Counted from the first letter of the stretch, positions 1 to 6,032 are shown. The stretch is DNA of 6,032 nt from Chloroflexota bacterium (GCA_023392115.1 JAEVZT010000384.1:1-6032); one strand, 5' to 3'. The notes: generated by a model not told the origin, from the sequence alone. Numbers and translations are program-made.

Positions 1-137
1 GGGTAGGCGTTCTCGACAGCGACGCTGATCTCGAGCCCGCCCAAGTCGGGAAGTTCGGTATCCTGCGCCGCGAGTGGCGTTATGGCGACCATCAGAATCA
101 ACAGGATAACCGAAAGGACAGAAAGACTCTTCCGCAT
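1..137 (-). CDS. Probable family 3 (amino acid) ABC transporter solute-binding protein, N-terminal fragment
   Basis: Only the first 45 complete codons plus two bases of a 46th (CC, so Pro whatever follows) lie in the window; the gene continues past position 1. The protein starts MRKSLSVLSV and shows a classic Sec signal peptide: basic R2-K3, a hydrophobic core at about residues 5-19 (LSVLSVILLILMVAI), then TPLAA before QD, with likely signal peptidase I cleavage after A24. The mature start, residues 29-46, reads LPDLGGLEISVAVENAYP. This matches the usual first beta strand of periplasmic or extracellular family 3 solute-binding proteins (polar amino acid or opine type), where LGG..I.VAVEN.YPPF is common. 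There is no lipobox cysteine, so it is predicted to be secreted rather than a lipoprotein. The start is fixed by a GGAGG ribosome binding site 7 nt upstream and a promoter further up. It appears to begin a separate transcription unit, and permease and ATPase genes might follow outside the window. The reading frame and signal peptide are clear; the family rests on one short motif, and the ligand cannot be predicted. Confidence 0.75.
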   Translation of the reverse strand, partial: MRKSLSVLSVILLILMVAITPLAAQDTELPDLGGLEISVAVENAY

Positions 138-144
138 TCAAAAC

Positions 145-149
145 CCTCC
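145..149 (-). promoter_or_regulatory. Strong Shine-Dalgarno site of the solute-binding protein gene
   Basis: The minus strand reads TGGAGGGTTTTGAATG. GGAGG lies 7 nt before the ATG at 137-135, an ideal spacing. It is the best ribosome binding site in the window and decides the start of this partial gene. Confidence 0.8.
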
Positions 150-179
150 AGTGAGTGGGAAATATGTTGGAAGGTTCAG

Positions 180-207
180 ATTATAGGGCAATTACGGAGC
201 GGCGCAA
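180..207 (-). promoter_or_regulatory. Sigma70-type promoter for the solute-binding protein gene
   Basis: On the minus strand a perfect -10 box TATAAT (185-180) is preceded, after a 16-bp spacer, by TTGCGC (207-202), which matches the -35 consensus TTGACA at its first three positions. Transcription would start near position 173, leaving a leader of about 36 nt before the ATG at 137. The promoter lies in the only sizeable non-coding gap and just upstream of a strong ribosome binding site, which supports it. The -35 box is weak, so an activator may take part; I see no clear operator repeat. The start site is inferred, not observed. Confidence 0.6.
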
Positions 208-236
208 CTGAAAGTCATGCACGATGCAGACGGTTA

Positions 237-1001
237 TCATTTGTGCAGAATGAACGCATCCCGTTCCGGCAAGAAGTCGACGGCGGCGTAACCGCAGTTG
301 AAAGCTGTCAGCAGCACGTCACGCAGTGCCAGCCGCCACGCGAGGATTGCGGACGGGGCGAGCGACCGGAGCTGCGGAGGGATGCAGGCGAGGTAAGTTG
401 GTGCGTCACCGATCGGCGTGTTCGCCCGAACCGGCTCGCCCGTCTCGCCGACCATCAGCAGCACAGGCGCGTTCGTGGCGTCGGCGTCGCGTCGCCCATC
501 ACCGATCAAGCGCCAGCAGGCTTCGAGGCGATCTGACGGCATGCCGGCGTTGATGGCGTCGGTCATTGTCCCGTAGAAGTTGACGTGATAGGTGTTTGCA
601 GTTGCGCCGAGGCGGCGCAGGTTGAAATTGGCGTTGCCGCGCTGAAGGGGATCGAACGTCCAGCGAATTTCATCAAAGCCGTGCGCCAGCGCCCAATCGC
701 GCTGCTCGTGCTTGAGCCGCATGCCGATTCCGTTAGCCTGACGGTCGGGGCGGACGGCGCTCATGTGCGACCAGAGTACCCAGCGATCGCCGTGACGAGC
801 CGGGAACATCATCGCCATACCGGCAAGTTCGCCGCCGATGAAAGCGCCGTTGACCAGACCGCCACCATGCGCGATCGCACGGAGCATGCTCGCCGGGACG
901 GCGTCGCGCGGGTCAAGCCCCCAGACGGTGATTTCGAGATCGACAACGCGCTCGAAATCCGCCGGATCTTCGAGGATTCGGTAGATGACTTCAGTTTCCA
1001 A
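237..1001 (-). CDS. GNAT-superfamily acetyltransferase-like protein (COG3375-like)
   Basis: A 254-residue protein. The N-terminal half resembles a GNAT fold: an opening strand and helix (residues 5-27), GGELAGMAMMF (57-66) as the central strands, and the acetyl-CoA pyrophosphate-binding motif A at VRPDRQANGIGMRLK (83-97). It continues with the segment WTFDPLQRGNANFNLRRLGA (114-133), which is typical of the uncharacterised group annotated as COG3375. The C-terminal half (about 150-254) carries further conserved-looking strands, ending AAVDFLPERDAFILHK, that ordinary short GNAT enzymes lack. COG3375 proteins in other bacteria often sit beside menC-like or N-acylamino acid racemase genes; no such gene is visible here, so the substrate is unknown. 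The start is TTG (1001-999), 11 nt inside the 3' end of the upstream membrane-protein gene and without a convincing Shine-Dalgarno, which suggests translational coupling. The next in-frame ATG is codon 39 and would remove part of the fold. No terminator is visible after the TGA. Group membership is fairly likely; the activity is inferred. Confidence 0.8.
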   Translation of the reverse strand: METEVIYRILEDPADFERVVDLEITVWGLDPRDAVPASMLRAIAHGGGLVNGAFIGGELAGMAMMFPARHGDRWVLWSHMSAVRPDRQANGIGMRLKHEQRDWALAHGFDEIRWTFDPLQRGNANFNLRRLGATANTYHVNFYGTMTDAINAGMPSDRLEACWRLIGDGRRDADATNAPVLLMVGETGEPVRANTPIGDAPTYLACIPPQLRSLAPSAILAWRLALRDVLLTAFNCGYAAVDFLPERDAFILHK

Positions 1002-1239
1002 GCGGCTGCACCAGAAGCAAACCGATCAGCGCGATGATCAAGCCGAGGTGATGCGTGATCGTCCAGACGAGGTCAAGCGTCTGCGACGGCGCGTAAACGT
1101 TGACCAACTGGACGACGAAGCTGATCGCGATCAGGAGCACGCCAATGATCACCGGCAGCCCGCGCTGCCGCGCGAGCGCCGCCGACAGGCGTTCCAGAAA
1201 CCGGGCGAGGGCGGGGGAGCGGTCGATGCGTTTGAACAT
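991..1239 (-). CDS. Small two-helix inner-membrane protein of unknown function
   Basis: An 82-residue protein that I do not recognise. The N-terminal 27 residues are basic and amphipathic (K3, R4, R7, R13, R17, R23, R25). Two hydrophobic stretches follow: residues 29-47 (LPVIIGVLLIAISFVVQLV) and 61-79 (ITHHLGLIIALIGLLLVQP), joined by a short loop NVYAPSQTLDLVW. By the positive-inside rule both termini should be cytoplasmic and the loop outside. A histidine pair, H63-H64, sits at the start of helix 2. There is no signal peptidase site or lipobox. The ATG (1239-1237) follows the hflX stop after only 4 nt (TAAGGGTATG), and the 3' end overlaps the TTG start of the GNAT gene by 11 nt, so it is very likely translated as part of the operon. 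The tight fit at both ends, the clear membrane topology and the lack of a competing frame support a real gene. No function can be assigned; a link to HflX or to the GNAT protein is only suggested by position. Confidence 0.8.
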   Translation of the reverse strand: MFKRIDRSPALARFLERLSAALARQRGLPVIIGVLLIAISFVVQLVNVYAPSQTLDLVWTITHHLGLIIALIGLLLVQPLGN

Positions 1240-1243
1240 ACCC

Positions 1244-2572
1244 TTACGCCCGATACTCCTTGAAGCGCTCGTACAGGGTGTCGGGAAGCTGCACTGTCAG
1301 CACGATGCCGTCCGCGGTGTGTTCCTGCGCTTCGACGGATGCCGACTCGTGAAGCTGCGACACAAGATCGCCGCGTTCATAAGGGATACGCAGCTTGACT
1401 TTGAACAAGACCGCTTTGAGCGCTGTCTCAATTGCCTCGCGCAGCTTGTCCATCCCGATCTGTTTGGTCGCCGACACGGCGACTTCAGCGACGTAGTCGC
1501 GCGCGTTGTGCGGCTTCGGCAGCGCCTGATCGTCAGCAGCGCCGCCGAGCTGGTCGATCTTGTTCCAGACAAGGACGCGCGGCACCGGCGGCACGTCGAT
1601 CTCTGCCAGCGTGTCCTCGACGGTTTCTAGATGCTGGAGCGCGTTCGTGTGGCTGACGTCGACCACTTCGAGGATCACGTCCGCGTCGCGAATCTCCTCA
1701 AGGGTCGCTTGAAACGCAGCAATCAGCGTCGTCGGCAGCTTCTGGATAAAGCCGACCGTATCGGTGAGCAGCGCCTGCCGCCCTGATGGGAGTTCGATGC
1801 GGCGCGTTGTTGGATCGAGCGTGGCGAATAACTGGTCGGCAATGTATACATCCGCGCCGGACAGGGCGCGCAGGAGCGTCGACTTTCCGGCGTTGGTGTA
1901 GCCGACGAGCGCGACCAACGGGATACCGGTGCGCTCGCGCTGGCTGCGGTGACGACTGCGGTGCGAGCGCACGTTTTCGAGTTCGTCCTTGAGTTTAGCG
2001 ATGCGGCGGCGAATATCGCGTCGGTCGGCTTCAAGCTGTGTTTCGCCGGGACCGCGCAAGCCGACGCCGCCGTTCCCGCTGCGCCCGCCGCCGCCGCCCG
2101 CCTGTCGGGCGAGGTGCGTCCACGCGCGCGTCAGACGCGGCAGCCGGTATTCATACTGCGCCAGCTCGACTTGCAGCGCGCCTTCGCGCGTGCTGGCGTG
2201 TTGGGCAAAGATGTCGAGGATCAGCGCCGAGCGGTCGATCACCTTGACGTTCTCGCCGAATTTCTCCTCAAGCTCGCGCTGGTGGCGCGGGTTGAGTTCG
2301 TCATCGAACAGGATGACCTGCGCGCCGGTCGCCAGCACCAGTTCTTTGACCTCTTCGACCTTGCCCGCGCCGATGAACGTCGCCGGGTCAATGCGCCCCA
2401 CGTTCTGCGTCACCTGCCCGACGATCGTCATGCCGGCAGTGTCGCTCAACAGCGCGAGTTCGGTCAGCGAATCTTCCATGCTGAGGAGCGGTCGGCTGCC
2501 TTTGACATTGATGCCGACGAGGATCGCGGTTTCGGGGGCTGCGCTGCGGGTGAGATCGAATGTACTAGACAT
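1244..2572 (-). CDS. hflX: GTPase HflX, ribosome-associated
   Basis: A 442-residue protein, close to the usual HflX length (about 360-450). HflX binds the 50S subunit and, in species where it has been studied, splits stalled or hibernating 70S ribosomes, for example after heat or antibiotic stress, using GTP. The N-terminal HflX domain includes GAGKVEE (68-74), DELNPRHQRELEE (91-103) and VIDRSALILDIFAQHA (111-126). A helical segment rich in basic residues follows, then a glycine-rich linker (159-171) running into the family signature GGVGLRGPGETQLEADRR (168-185). The G domain has G1 GYTNAGKST (224-232), G2 in TLDPTTR (251-257), G3 DTVGF (271-275), G4 NKID (337-340) and G5 SATK (367-370), all intact. 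The C-terminal domain (about 388-442) has the usual LRIPYERGDLVSQLHE run. The ATG is preceded by AGGAG and lies 6 nt after the aminotransferase stop; the next gene starts 4 nt after its TAA. It is complete and apparently functional. Confidence 0.97.
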   Translation of the reverse strand: MSSTFDLTRSAAPETAILVGINVKGSRPLLSMEDSLTELALLSDTAGMTIVGQVTQNVGRIDPATFIGAGKVEEVKELVLATGAQVILFDDELNPRHQRELEEKFGENVKVIDRSALILDIFAQHASTREGALQVELAQYEYRLPRLTRAWTHLARQAGGGGGRSGNGGVGLRGPGETQLEADRRDIRRRIAKLKDELENVRSHRSRHRSQRERTGIPLVALVGYTNAGKSTLLRALSGADVYIADQLFATLDPTTRRIELPSGRQALLTDTVGFIQKLPTTLIAAFQATLEEIRDADVILEVVDVSHTNALQHLETVEDTLAEIDVPPVPRVLVWNKIDQLGGAADDQALPKPHNARDYVAEVAVSATKQIGMDKLREAIETALKAVLFKVKLRIPYERGDLVSQLHESASVEAQEHTADGIVLTVQLPDTLYERFKEYRA

Positions 2573-2575
2573 AAA

Positions 2576-2580
2576 CTCCT
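2576..2580 (-). promoter_or_regulatory. Shine-Dalgarno site of hflX, overlapping the upstream stop codon
   Basis: The minus strand reads TAGGAGTTTATG. AGGAG lies 3 nt before the hflX ATG, slightly close, and its first two bases (AG) are shared with the TAG stop of the aminotransferase gene. A ribosome terminating there would be placed at the hflX start, which points to coupled translation. Confidence 0.65.
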
Positions 2581-3757
2581 ACTTCGAATACCAGTTTTCG
2601 AGGCGACTCAACGCTTCGTCGAGCCGATCGTCGGCTACGCCAAGGCTGAAACGGAGATACTCTGTCCCGCCGGGTCCATAAATCTCTCCGGGCGCGATCG
2701 ACACATGCGCTTGCAGCAGGGCTTCTTCAGCGTATTTTCCGCCATCGCCGCCCTCGACGCGTCCCCAAACATACAGCGCGCCCTTCGGCCTTTGCGCCGT
2801 CACGCCGATGCGCGGCAGCGTCTCCAAGATCCGGTCGCGGCGCCGTTCGTAGACGCGGTTGCGCTCGTCGATCCATGCCTGCGGAACTTCATCGAACGCC
2901 AGCACGCCGGCATCGTAGACCGCCCTGAAATGTCCGCTGTCGACGTTGCTCTTAACGGTCAGCAGCGTCTTGAGCGCGTCGGCTGACCCGACAGCAGCCC
3001 CAAGCCGCCATCCCGCCATGTTATGCGACTTCGAAAATGAGACGAACTCAATAACGTGGTCGAGCGCGTATTGGGCTTGCAGCGCGCTTCCGGCGACATA
3101 GCCATCATAGGTGACTTCGCAGTACGGGTTGTCCGAGGCGAGCAGAATGTCGTTGGCGGCGCAGAAATCGACGGCGCGCTGATAAAAGGCGGCTTCAGCC
3201 GTCGCGCCTGTCGGGTTGTTCGGGTAGTTGATCCACAGCAGTTTTGCCCGCTGAAGCACGTCCGCCGGGATCGATTCAAGGTCGAGCAAGCCGTCGGCTT
3301 CGCTCAACGTCGGCACCCAGTGGACTTCGGCGTTCGCGAGGTACGCGCCCATCGAGTACGAGGGGTAGCCGATGTCGGGCACGAGCGCGACATCACCCCG
3401 ATCGAGAAAGGCGAGGCTCAGGTTGACGATCCCTTCCTTGCTGCCGAGCAGCGGCAGCACCTGCTGTTCGGGATCGACGCTGACGCCGAAGCGTCGTTGG
3501 TAGTATCGGGCGACGGCGGCGCGAAAGTCGGGCGTTCCCTTGTATCCCGCGTATCCGTGATGGTTCGGCTGTTGAGCCGAGTGATAGAGTGCCTCGATCA
3601 CGTTGTCGGGTGGAGGCAGGTCAGGGCTGCCGATGTCCAGTCCGATGACGTCACACCCCTGCGCGTTCAGCTCGCGCACGCGCTGGTTCAGAAGCGCGAA
3701 TGGGTACGGGGGAAGATTCTGCAATCGATTGGCTGGGGCTGGCATGACTACCTTCAT
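2579..3757 (-). CDS. Class I/II PLP-dependent aminotransferase (COG0436; DapL/AspC/AlaT-like)
   Basis: A 392-residue fold-type I aminotransferase of normal length. Visible features are NRLQNLPPYPFALLNQRV (10-27), as in LL-diaminopimelate aminotransferase-like enzymes; GSPDLPPP (43-50); HGYAGYKGTPDFRAAVARYY (67-86); SKEGI (106-110), the cofactor-phosphate region; NYPNNPTG (177-184) with N181; SDNPYCE (208-214) with D209 for the pyridine nitrogen and Y212; and SFSKSHNMAGWRLG (240-253) with K243 as the Schiff-base lysine and R251 for the PLP phosphate. R369 in LRFSLG (368-373) should bind the substrate alpha-carboxylate. All key residues are present, so it should be an active cytoplasmic transaminase. 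The family covers aspartate, alanine, LL-diaminopimelate and other amino acids, and the sequence alone does not choose between them. The first ATG (3757) has no ribosome binding site; the ATG at codon 5 (3745) has GAAGG 5 nt upstream and gives the N-terminus MPAPANRLQNLPPY, so it is the likelier start. It lies 13 nt (25 nt from the second ATG) downstream of trmFO and 6 nt upstream of hflX. Confidence 0.93.
   Translation of the reverse strand: MKVVMPAPANRLQNLPPYPFALLNQRVRELNAQGCDVIGLDIGSPDLPPPDNVIEALYHSAQQPNHHGYAGYKGTPDFRAAVARYYQRRFGVSVDPEQQVLPLLGSKEGIVNLSLAFLDRGDVALVPDIGYPSYSMGAYLANAEVHWVPTLSEADGLLDLESIPADVLQRAKLLWINYPNNPTGATAEAAFYQRAVDFCAANDILLASDNPYCEVTYDGYVAGSALQAQYALDHVIEFVSFSKSHNMAGWRLGAAVGSADALKTLLTVKSNVDSGHFRAVYDAGVLAFDEVPQAWIDERNRVYERRRDRILETLPRIGVTAQRPKGALYVWGRVEGGDGGKYAEEALLQAHVSIAPGEIYGPGGTEYLRFSLGVADDRLDEALSRLENWYSK
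3751..3755 (-). promoter_or_regulatory. Shine-Dalgarno site supporting the internal ATG of the aminotransferase gene
   Basis: GAAGG (minus strand, 3755-3751) overlaps the first ATG (3757-3755) by its G and lies 5 nt before the second in-frame ATG (3745-3743). The sequence before the first ATG (AACTGCACCGA) shows no purine-rich site. This favours 3745 as the true translation start. Confidence 0.5.
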
Positions 3758-3770
3758 TCGGTGCAGTTCA

Positions 3771-5138
3771 CTAGAGTTCTATTGTACCATCACTCGCTTG
3801 AGCCTGCGGCGAAAGATACGGGTCGGCGAGCGCCGTCATCGCGACGCGCATGTCGCCGGTCGCGCGCTCGACGTAAGCGGCGTAGCGGGCGCGCTTGTCG
3901 CGGACGTGCTGCGCCAATTCGGGTAGGATGCCAAAATTCGCCTTCATCGGCTGGAAGTGCTTCGGTTCAGCATGGGTGACGTAGTGGCACAGCGCGCCGA
4001 GCATCGTCGTCGGCGGGATGACCCACAACGGTTTGCCTTCCAACTGCCGCGCGAGGTTGATCGCGGCGACCAAGCCGGTCGCGACATTGCCCATGTAGCC
4101 TTCGACGCCGGTGATCTGTCCGGCGAAGAACAGGTCTTCACGCGCGCGGAACTGAAGCGTCGGGTGGAGCAGCGTCGGCGAATTCATGAATGTGTTGCGG
4201 TGCATCTGTCCCATGCGGACAAATTCGGCGTTCTCCAAGCCGGGGATCATACGCAAGATCTGCTTCTGTTCGCCCCAGCGGATGTTGGTCTGGAAGCCGA
4301 CGAGGTTATAGAGCGTGCCGGCGGCATTGTCCTGCCGAAGCTGGACGACGGCATACGGTCGCCTGCCGGTGCGCGGGTCGGTCAGTCCGACCGGGCGCAT
4401 GGGTCCGAAAGCGAGCGAGTCTTCGCCTCGCGTCGCGATCTGCTCGATCGGCAGGCAGCCCTCGAAGAACAGCTTATCTTCCGTTTCGAAGTCGCGCAGC
4501 GGCGCACGTTCAGCGTTCAGCAGCGCCTGAACGAAGCGCTCGTATTCGTCTTTGTTCATCGGGCAGTTGATGTAGTCGCCCTCGTCATCGTCGCCGCGCC
4601 CATAGCGGCTGGCGCGGAAGGCGATGCTCATGTCGATGCTCTCCGCCGACACAATCGGCGCGAGCGCATCATAGAAGTACAGGTATTCCTGCCCCGTCAA
4701 TCCGGCAATCGACATCGCCAGCGCGGGTGAGGTCAGCGGTCCCGTGGCGACGATGGTCGGCTCGTCGGGAACCGCCGTCACTTCCTCGCGGATAATCTCG
4801 ATCTGCGGGTGGTTCTCGATCGCCGCAGTGACGCGTGCCGCGAATGCTTCACGATCGACGGCGAGCGCGCCGCCCGCCGGAACGGCTGACGCTTCAGCCG
4901 CGTCGAGCAAGAGCGAACGCAGCATGTCAAGTTCGGTTTTCAGCAGCCCTGATGCACGATCCGGCAGCTTCGAGCCGAACGAATTGCTGCACACCAGTTC
5001 CGCCAGTTGATCCGACACGTGTGCGCCGGTTGATTTTCGCGGGCGCATCTCGAACAGTTTGACGCGAAAGCCGCGCTCGGCGAGCTGCCACGCGGCTTCT
5101 GAACCCGCCAGACCGCCGCCGATAACGTTAACCTTCAT
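3771..5138 (-). CDS. trmFO: Methylenetetrahydrofolate-tRNA-(uracil-5-)-methyltransferase TrmFO
   Basis: A 455-residue flavoprotein, at the usual length for the family (about 435-470). TrmFO makes 5-methyluridine at position 54 of the tRNA T-loop, using 5,10-methylenetetrahydrofolate as carbon donor and FADH2 as reductant, in place of the SAM-dependent TrmA. The N-terminus [21 protein letters not shown] (3-23) is the dinucleotide-binding fold for FAD, followed by FEMRP (29-33). LVCSNSFGS (48-56) carries C50 and FFEGCLP (224-230) carries C228; these match the two cysteines implicated in catalysis in the Bacillus subtilis enzyme (C53 and C226). Further family blocks are [12 protein letters not shown] (191-202), [15 protein letters not shown] (244-258), [10 protein letters not shown] (312-321) and [14 protein letters not shown] (338-351). 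The gene is intact. It starts at ATG 5138, with a GAGAGGG purine run about 10 nt upstream, 33 nt after the stop of the TPR gene, and is followed after 13 nt by the aminotransferase gene, so it is most likely internal to an operon. I found no convincing promoter in the short gap before it. Confidence 0.97.
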   Translation of the reverse strand: MKVNVIGGGLAGSEAAWQLAERGFRVKLFEMRPRKSTGAHVSDQLAELVCSNSFGSKLPDRASGLLKTELDMLRSLLLDAAEASAVPAGGALAVDREAFAARVTAAIENHPQIEIIREEVTAVPDEPTIVATGPLTSPALAMSIAGLTGQEYLYFYDALAPIVSAESIDMSIAFRASRYGRGDDDEGDYINCPMNKDEYERFVQALLNAERAPLRDFETEDKLFFEGCLPIEQIATRGEDSLAFGPMRPVGLTDPRTGRRPYAVVQLRQDNAAGTLYNLVGFQTNIRWGEQKQILRMIPGLENAEFVRMGQMHRNTFMNSPTLLHPTLQFRAREDLFFAGQITGVEGYMGNVATGLVAAINLARQLEGKPLWVIPPTTMLGALCHYVTHAEPKHFQPMKANFGILPELAQHVRDKRARYAAYVERATGDMRVAMTALADPYLSPQAQASDGTIEL

Positions 5139-5171
5139 TCCGTTACAACCCTCTCGACTTGACCTTCTGCC

Positions 5172-6032
5172 CTAACGTTTCTCGCTCAAATCTTTGGCGA
5201 AGACGTAATACTGATTGATCTTATCTAAATTGTCGGCGCTCGGCGGCGCGAGTTCAAGCGTTTTTGTGTAAGCGGCATGCGCTTCGCGGTAATTTCCGAG
5301 TGCGAAATACGCGTTACCGAGAATGTTGAACACGCGGTAATCCTGTACTGCCTGATCATCGGCTTTCGCCGCTTGCAGCAGCCGTTCAATCGCCTGAACT
5401 GCCTTCTCGTAGTCACTTGATTGGTAGCAGCTTCGCGCGATGCGGTAGTGGAGCGACATTTCCCATGGATGGTAGGGGTTGAACTGGAGCGCCGCTCGGT
5501 ATGCCGACACCGCCGACTGGTACTGTTCTATCCTGAAGTAGGCGTCGCCGAGCATTTCATGGGCGCGCGACCACGTCACGTCGATGCCGAGCGGGCGCTT
5601 GCTGATCTGCGTGAACTGCTGGACATGTGCGATCACGTCGCGCTCGCGCCCCTCGAAGTGCGATAGCGTTTCCGCCGATGTCAGCAGCGCGTCTGCCAGC
5701 CCCGGTTTGCCTTCGATGCCCGCCGCCGAGGCGACGTTGATCGCGGTTGTCGCCGCTTCGAGCGCCGCTTCATAGTCGTGCATTTCACGCAGGACGCGGC
5801 TGCGCAGCGTGTGAACCTGTACCAGCCAGACGCGGTTTTCGCGGATGGGATAGGTGGCAACCGCTTTGTTCAGAAACGCGAGCGCCTGCTTCGAGTCGCG
5901 CTGCTCGTAAAAAGCGACAAAACCGAGCCGTTCGTAACAATACGCGGTCAGCGCCGGAGCGGTGCTCGGCGTCAGCAGCGCTTGTTGAAAGCAGGCGACC
6001 GCTTCATCGATCCGGTTTTCGGTCAGCAGCAG
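5172..6032 (-). CDS. Tetratricopeptide-repeat (TPR) protein, C-terminal part
   Basis: The reading frame is open from its TAG stop (5174-5172) to the right window edge, giving 286 residues and no stop, so the N-terminus lies outside. An in-frame ATG at 5783 (visible residue 84) falls inside a repeat and should not be taken as the start. The protein is a chain of TPR-like helix pairs: partial 1-23, 26-62, 65-102, a degenerate unit at about 110-144, then three clearer ones at 153-187 (LGDAYFRIEQYQSAVSAYRA core), 192-225 (IARSCYQSSDYEKAVQAIER) and 230-263 (LGNAYFALGNYREAHAAYTK). It ends in a short charged tail, VFAKDLSEKR. TPR arrays are protein-binding scaffolds. With no visible catalytic, DNA-binding or membrane segment, the partner and location are unknown; an N-terminal regulator, kinase or membrane domain beyond the window is possible. 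It lies 33 nt upstream of trmFO on the same strand, so cotranscription is likely, but a functional link is not shown. Confidence 0.9.
   Translation of the reverse strand: MLLTENRIDEAVACFQQALLTPSTAPALTAYCYERLGFVAFYEQRDSKQALAFLNKAVATYPIRENRVWLVQVHTLRSRVLREMHDYEAALEAATTAINVASAAGIEGKPGLADALLTSAETLSHFEGRERDVIAHVQQFTQISKRPLGIDVTWSRAHEMLGDAYFRIEQYQSAVSAYRAALQFNPYHPWEMSLHYRIARSCYQSSDYEKAVQAIERLLQAAKADDQAVQDYRVFNILGNAYFALGNYREAHAAYTKTLELAPPSADNLDKINQYYVFAKDLSEKR

Noticed and set aside
208..236. Possible intrinsic terminator after the GNAT gene
   Set aside because: The only hairpin I can see is TGCA-TCG-TGCA, a 4-bp stem, with no following T-run on the minus strand, so it is too weak to call.
585..1037. 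Plus-strand open frame of 150 codons opposite the GNAT gene
   Set aside because: The GNAT frame has recognisable motifs here and fits the operon spacing; the plus-strand frame has neither.
2065..2105. GC-rich low-complexity tract
   Set aside because: It encodes the glycine-rich linker before the HflX signature motif, a normal feature of the family, and is not a tandem repeat of interest.
1949..2986. Long plus-strand open frame (345 codons) opposite hflX and the aminotransferase gene
   Set aside because: It is antisense to two clear protein families, spans their junction, shows no recognisable motif or ribosome binding site, and is of the kind created by high GC at third codon positions.
3750..3759. 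Ten-base match (GAATGAAGGT on the minus strand) shared with the trmFO start at 5131-5140
   Set aside because: Both are ATG-Lys-Val start contexts; the match is short and explained by common N-terminal codons, not by a duplicated regulatory element.
3056..3979. Plus-strand open frame of 307 codons opposite the aminotransferase and the end of trmFO
   Set aside because: It is an antisense shadow with Arg/Val/Ala-rich composition and no domain, and it crosses the junction of two real genes.
3957..4730. Plus-strand open frame of 257 codons inside trmFO
   Set aside because: The opposite strand encodes conserved TrmFO motifs throughout this stretch; the plus-strand product has no recognisable features.
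5141..5177. Inverted repeat TAACG/CGTTA flanking the TPR-trmFO gap
   Set aside because: Five base pairs separated by 27 nt is expected by chance; there is no T-run and no second copy nearby.
5195..5235. AT-richer patch near the end of the TPR gene as a possible trmFO promoter
   Set aside because: Candidates such as TAAGAT or TATTAC on the minus strand lack a matching -35 box at suitable spacing, and the patch is within the coding sequence.

Overview
The window is an ordinary bacterial chromosomal segment of roughly 60% GC, densely coding, with every supported gene on the minus strand. I see no phage, transposon, CRISPR, rRNA or tRNA signature. The gene set (folate-dependent TrmFO, a full-length HflX, a COG0436-type aminotransferase, a COG3375-like GNAT protein and a family 3 solute-binding protein) and the codon style suggest a Chloroflexota/Anaerolineae-like or other deep-branching free-living bacterium. 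That placement is an inference from general resemblance, not a proven assignment.

In the direction of transcription (right to left) the layout is: the C-terminal part of a TPR-repeat protein (6032-5172, open at the window edge); trmFO for tRNA T-loop m5U54 methylation (5138-3771); a class I/II PLP aminotransferase (3757-2579, or more likely starting at 3745); the ribosome-associated GTPase gene hflX (2572-1244); an 82-residue two-helix membrane protein of unknown function (1239-991); and a GNAT acetyltransferase-like protein (1001-237, TTG start). The gaps are 33, 13, 6 and 4 nt, then an 11-nt overlap, which is typical of one cotranscribed operon with translational coupling towards its 3' end.

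After the GNAT gene there is a 97-nt non-coding gap (positions 138-236), the longest in the window. It holds a good sigma70-type promoter with a perfect TATAAT and a strong GGAGG ribosome binding site. These drive a new gene that runs off the left edge: the signal peptide and first mature residues of a probable amino-acid ABC transporter binding protein (137-1).

Two genes of the operon, trmFO and hflX, serve translation (tRNA modification and ribosome splitting/rescue). The aminotransferase and GNAT protein are metabolic or uncharacterised. Nothing here amounts to a clear new system. The best leads are the small membrane protein locked between hflX and the GNAT gene, and the GNAT protein itself, whose substrate is unknown.
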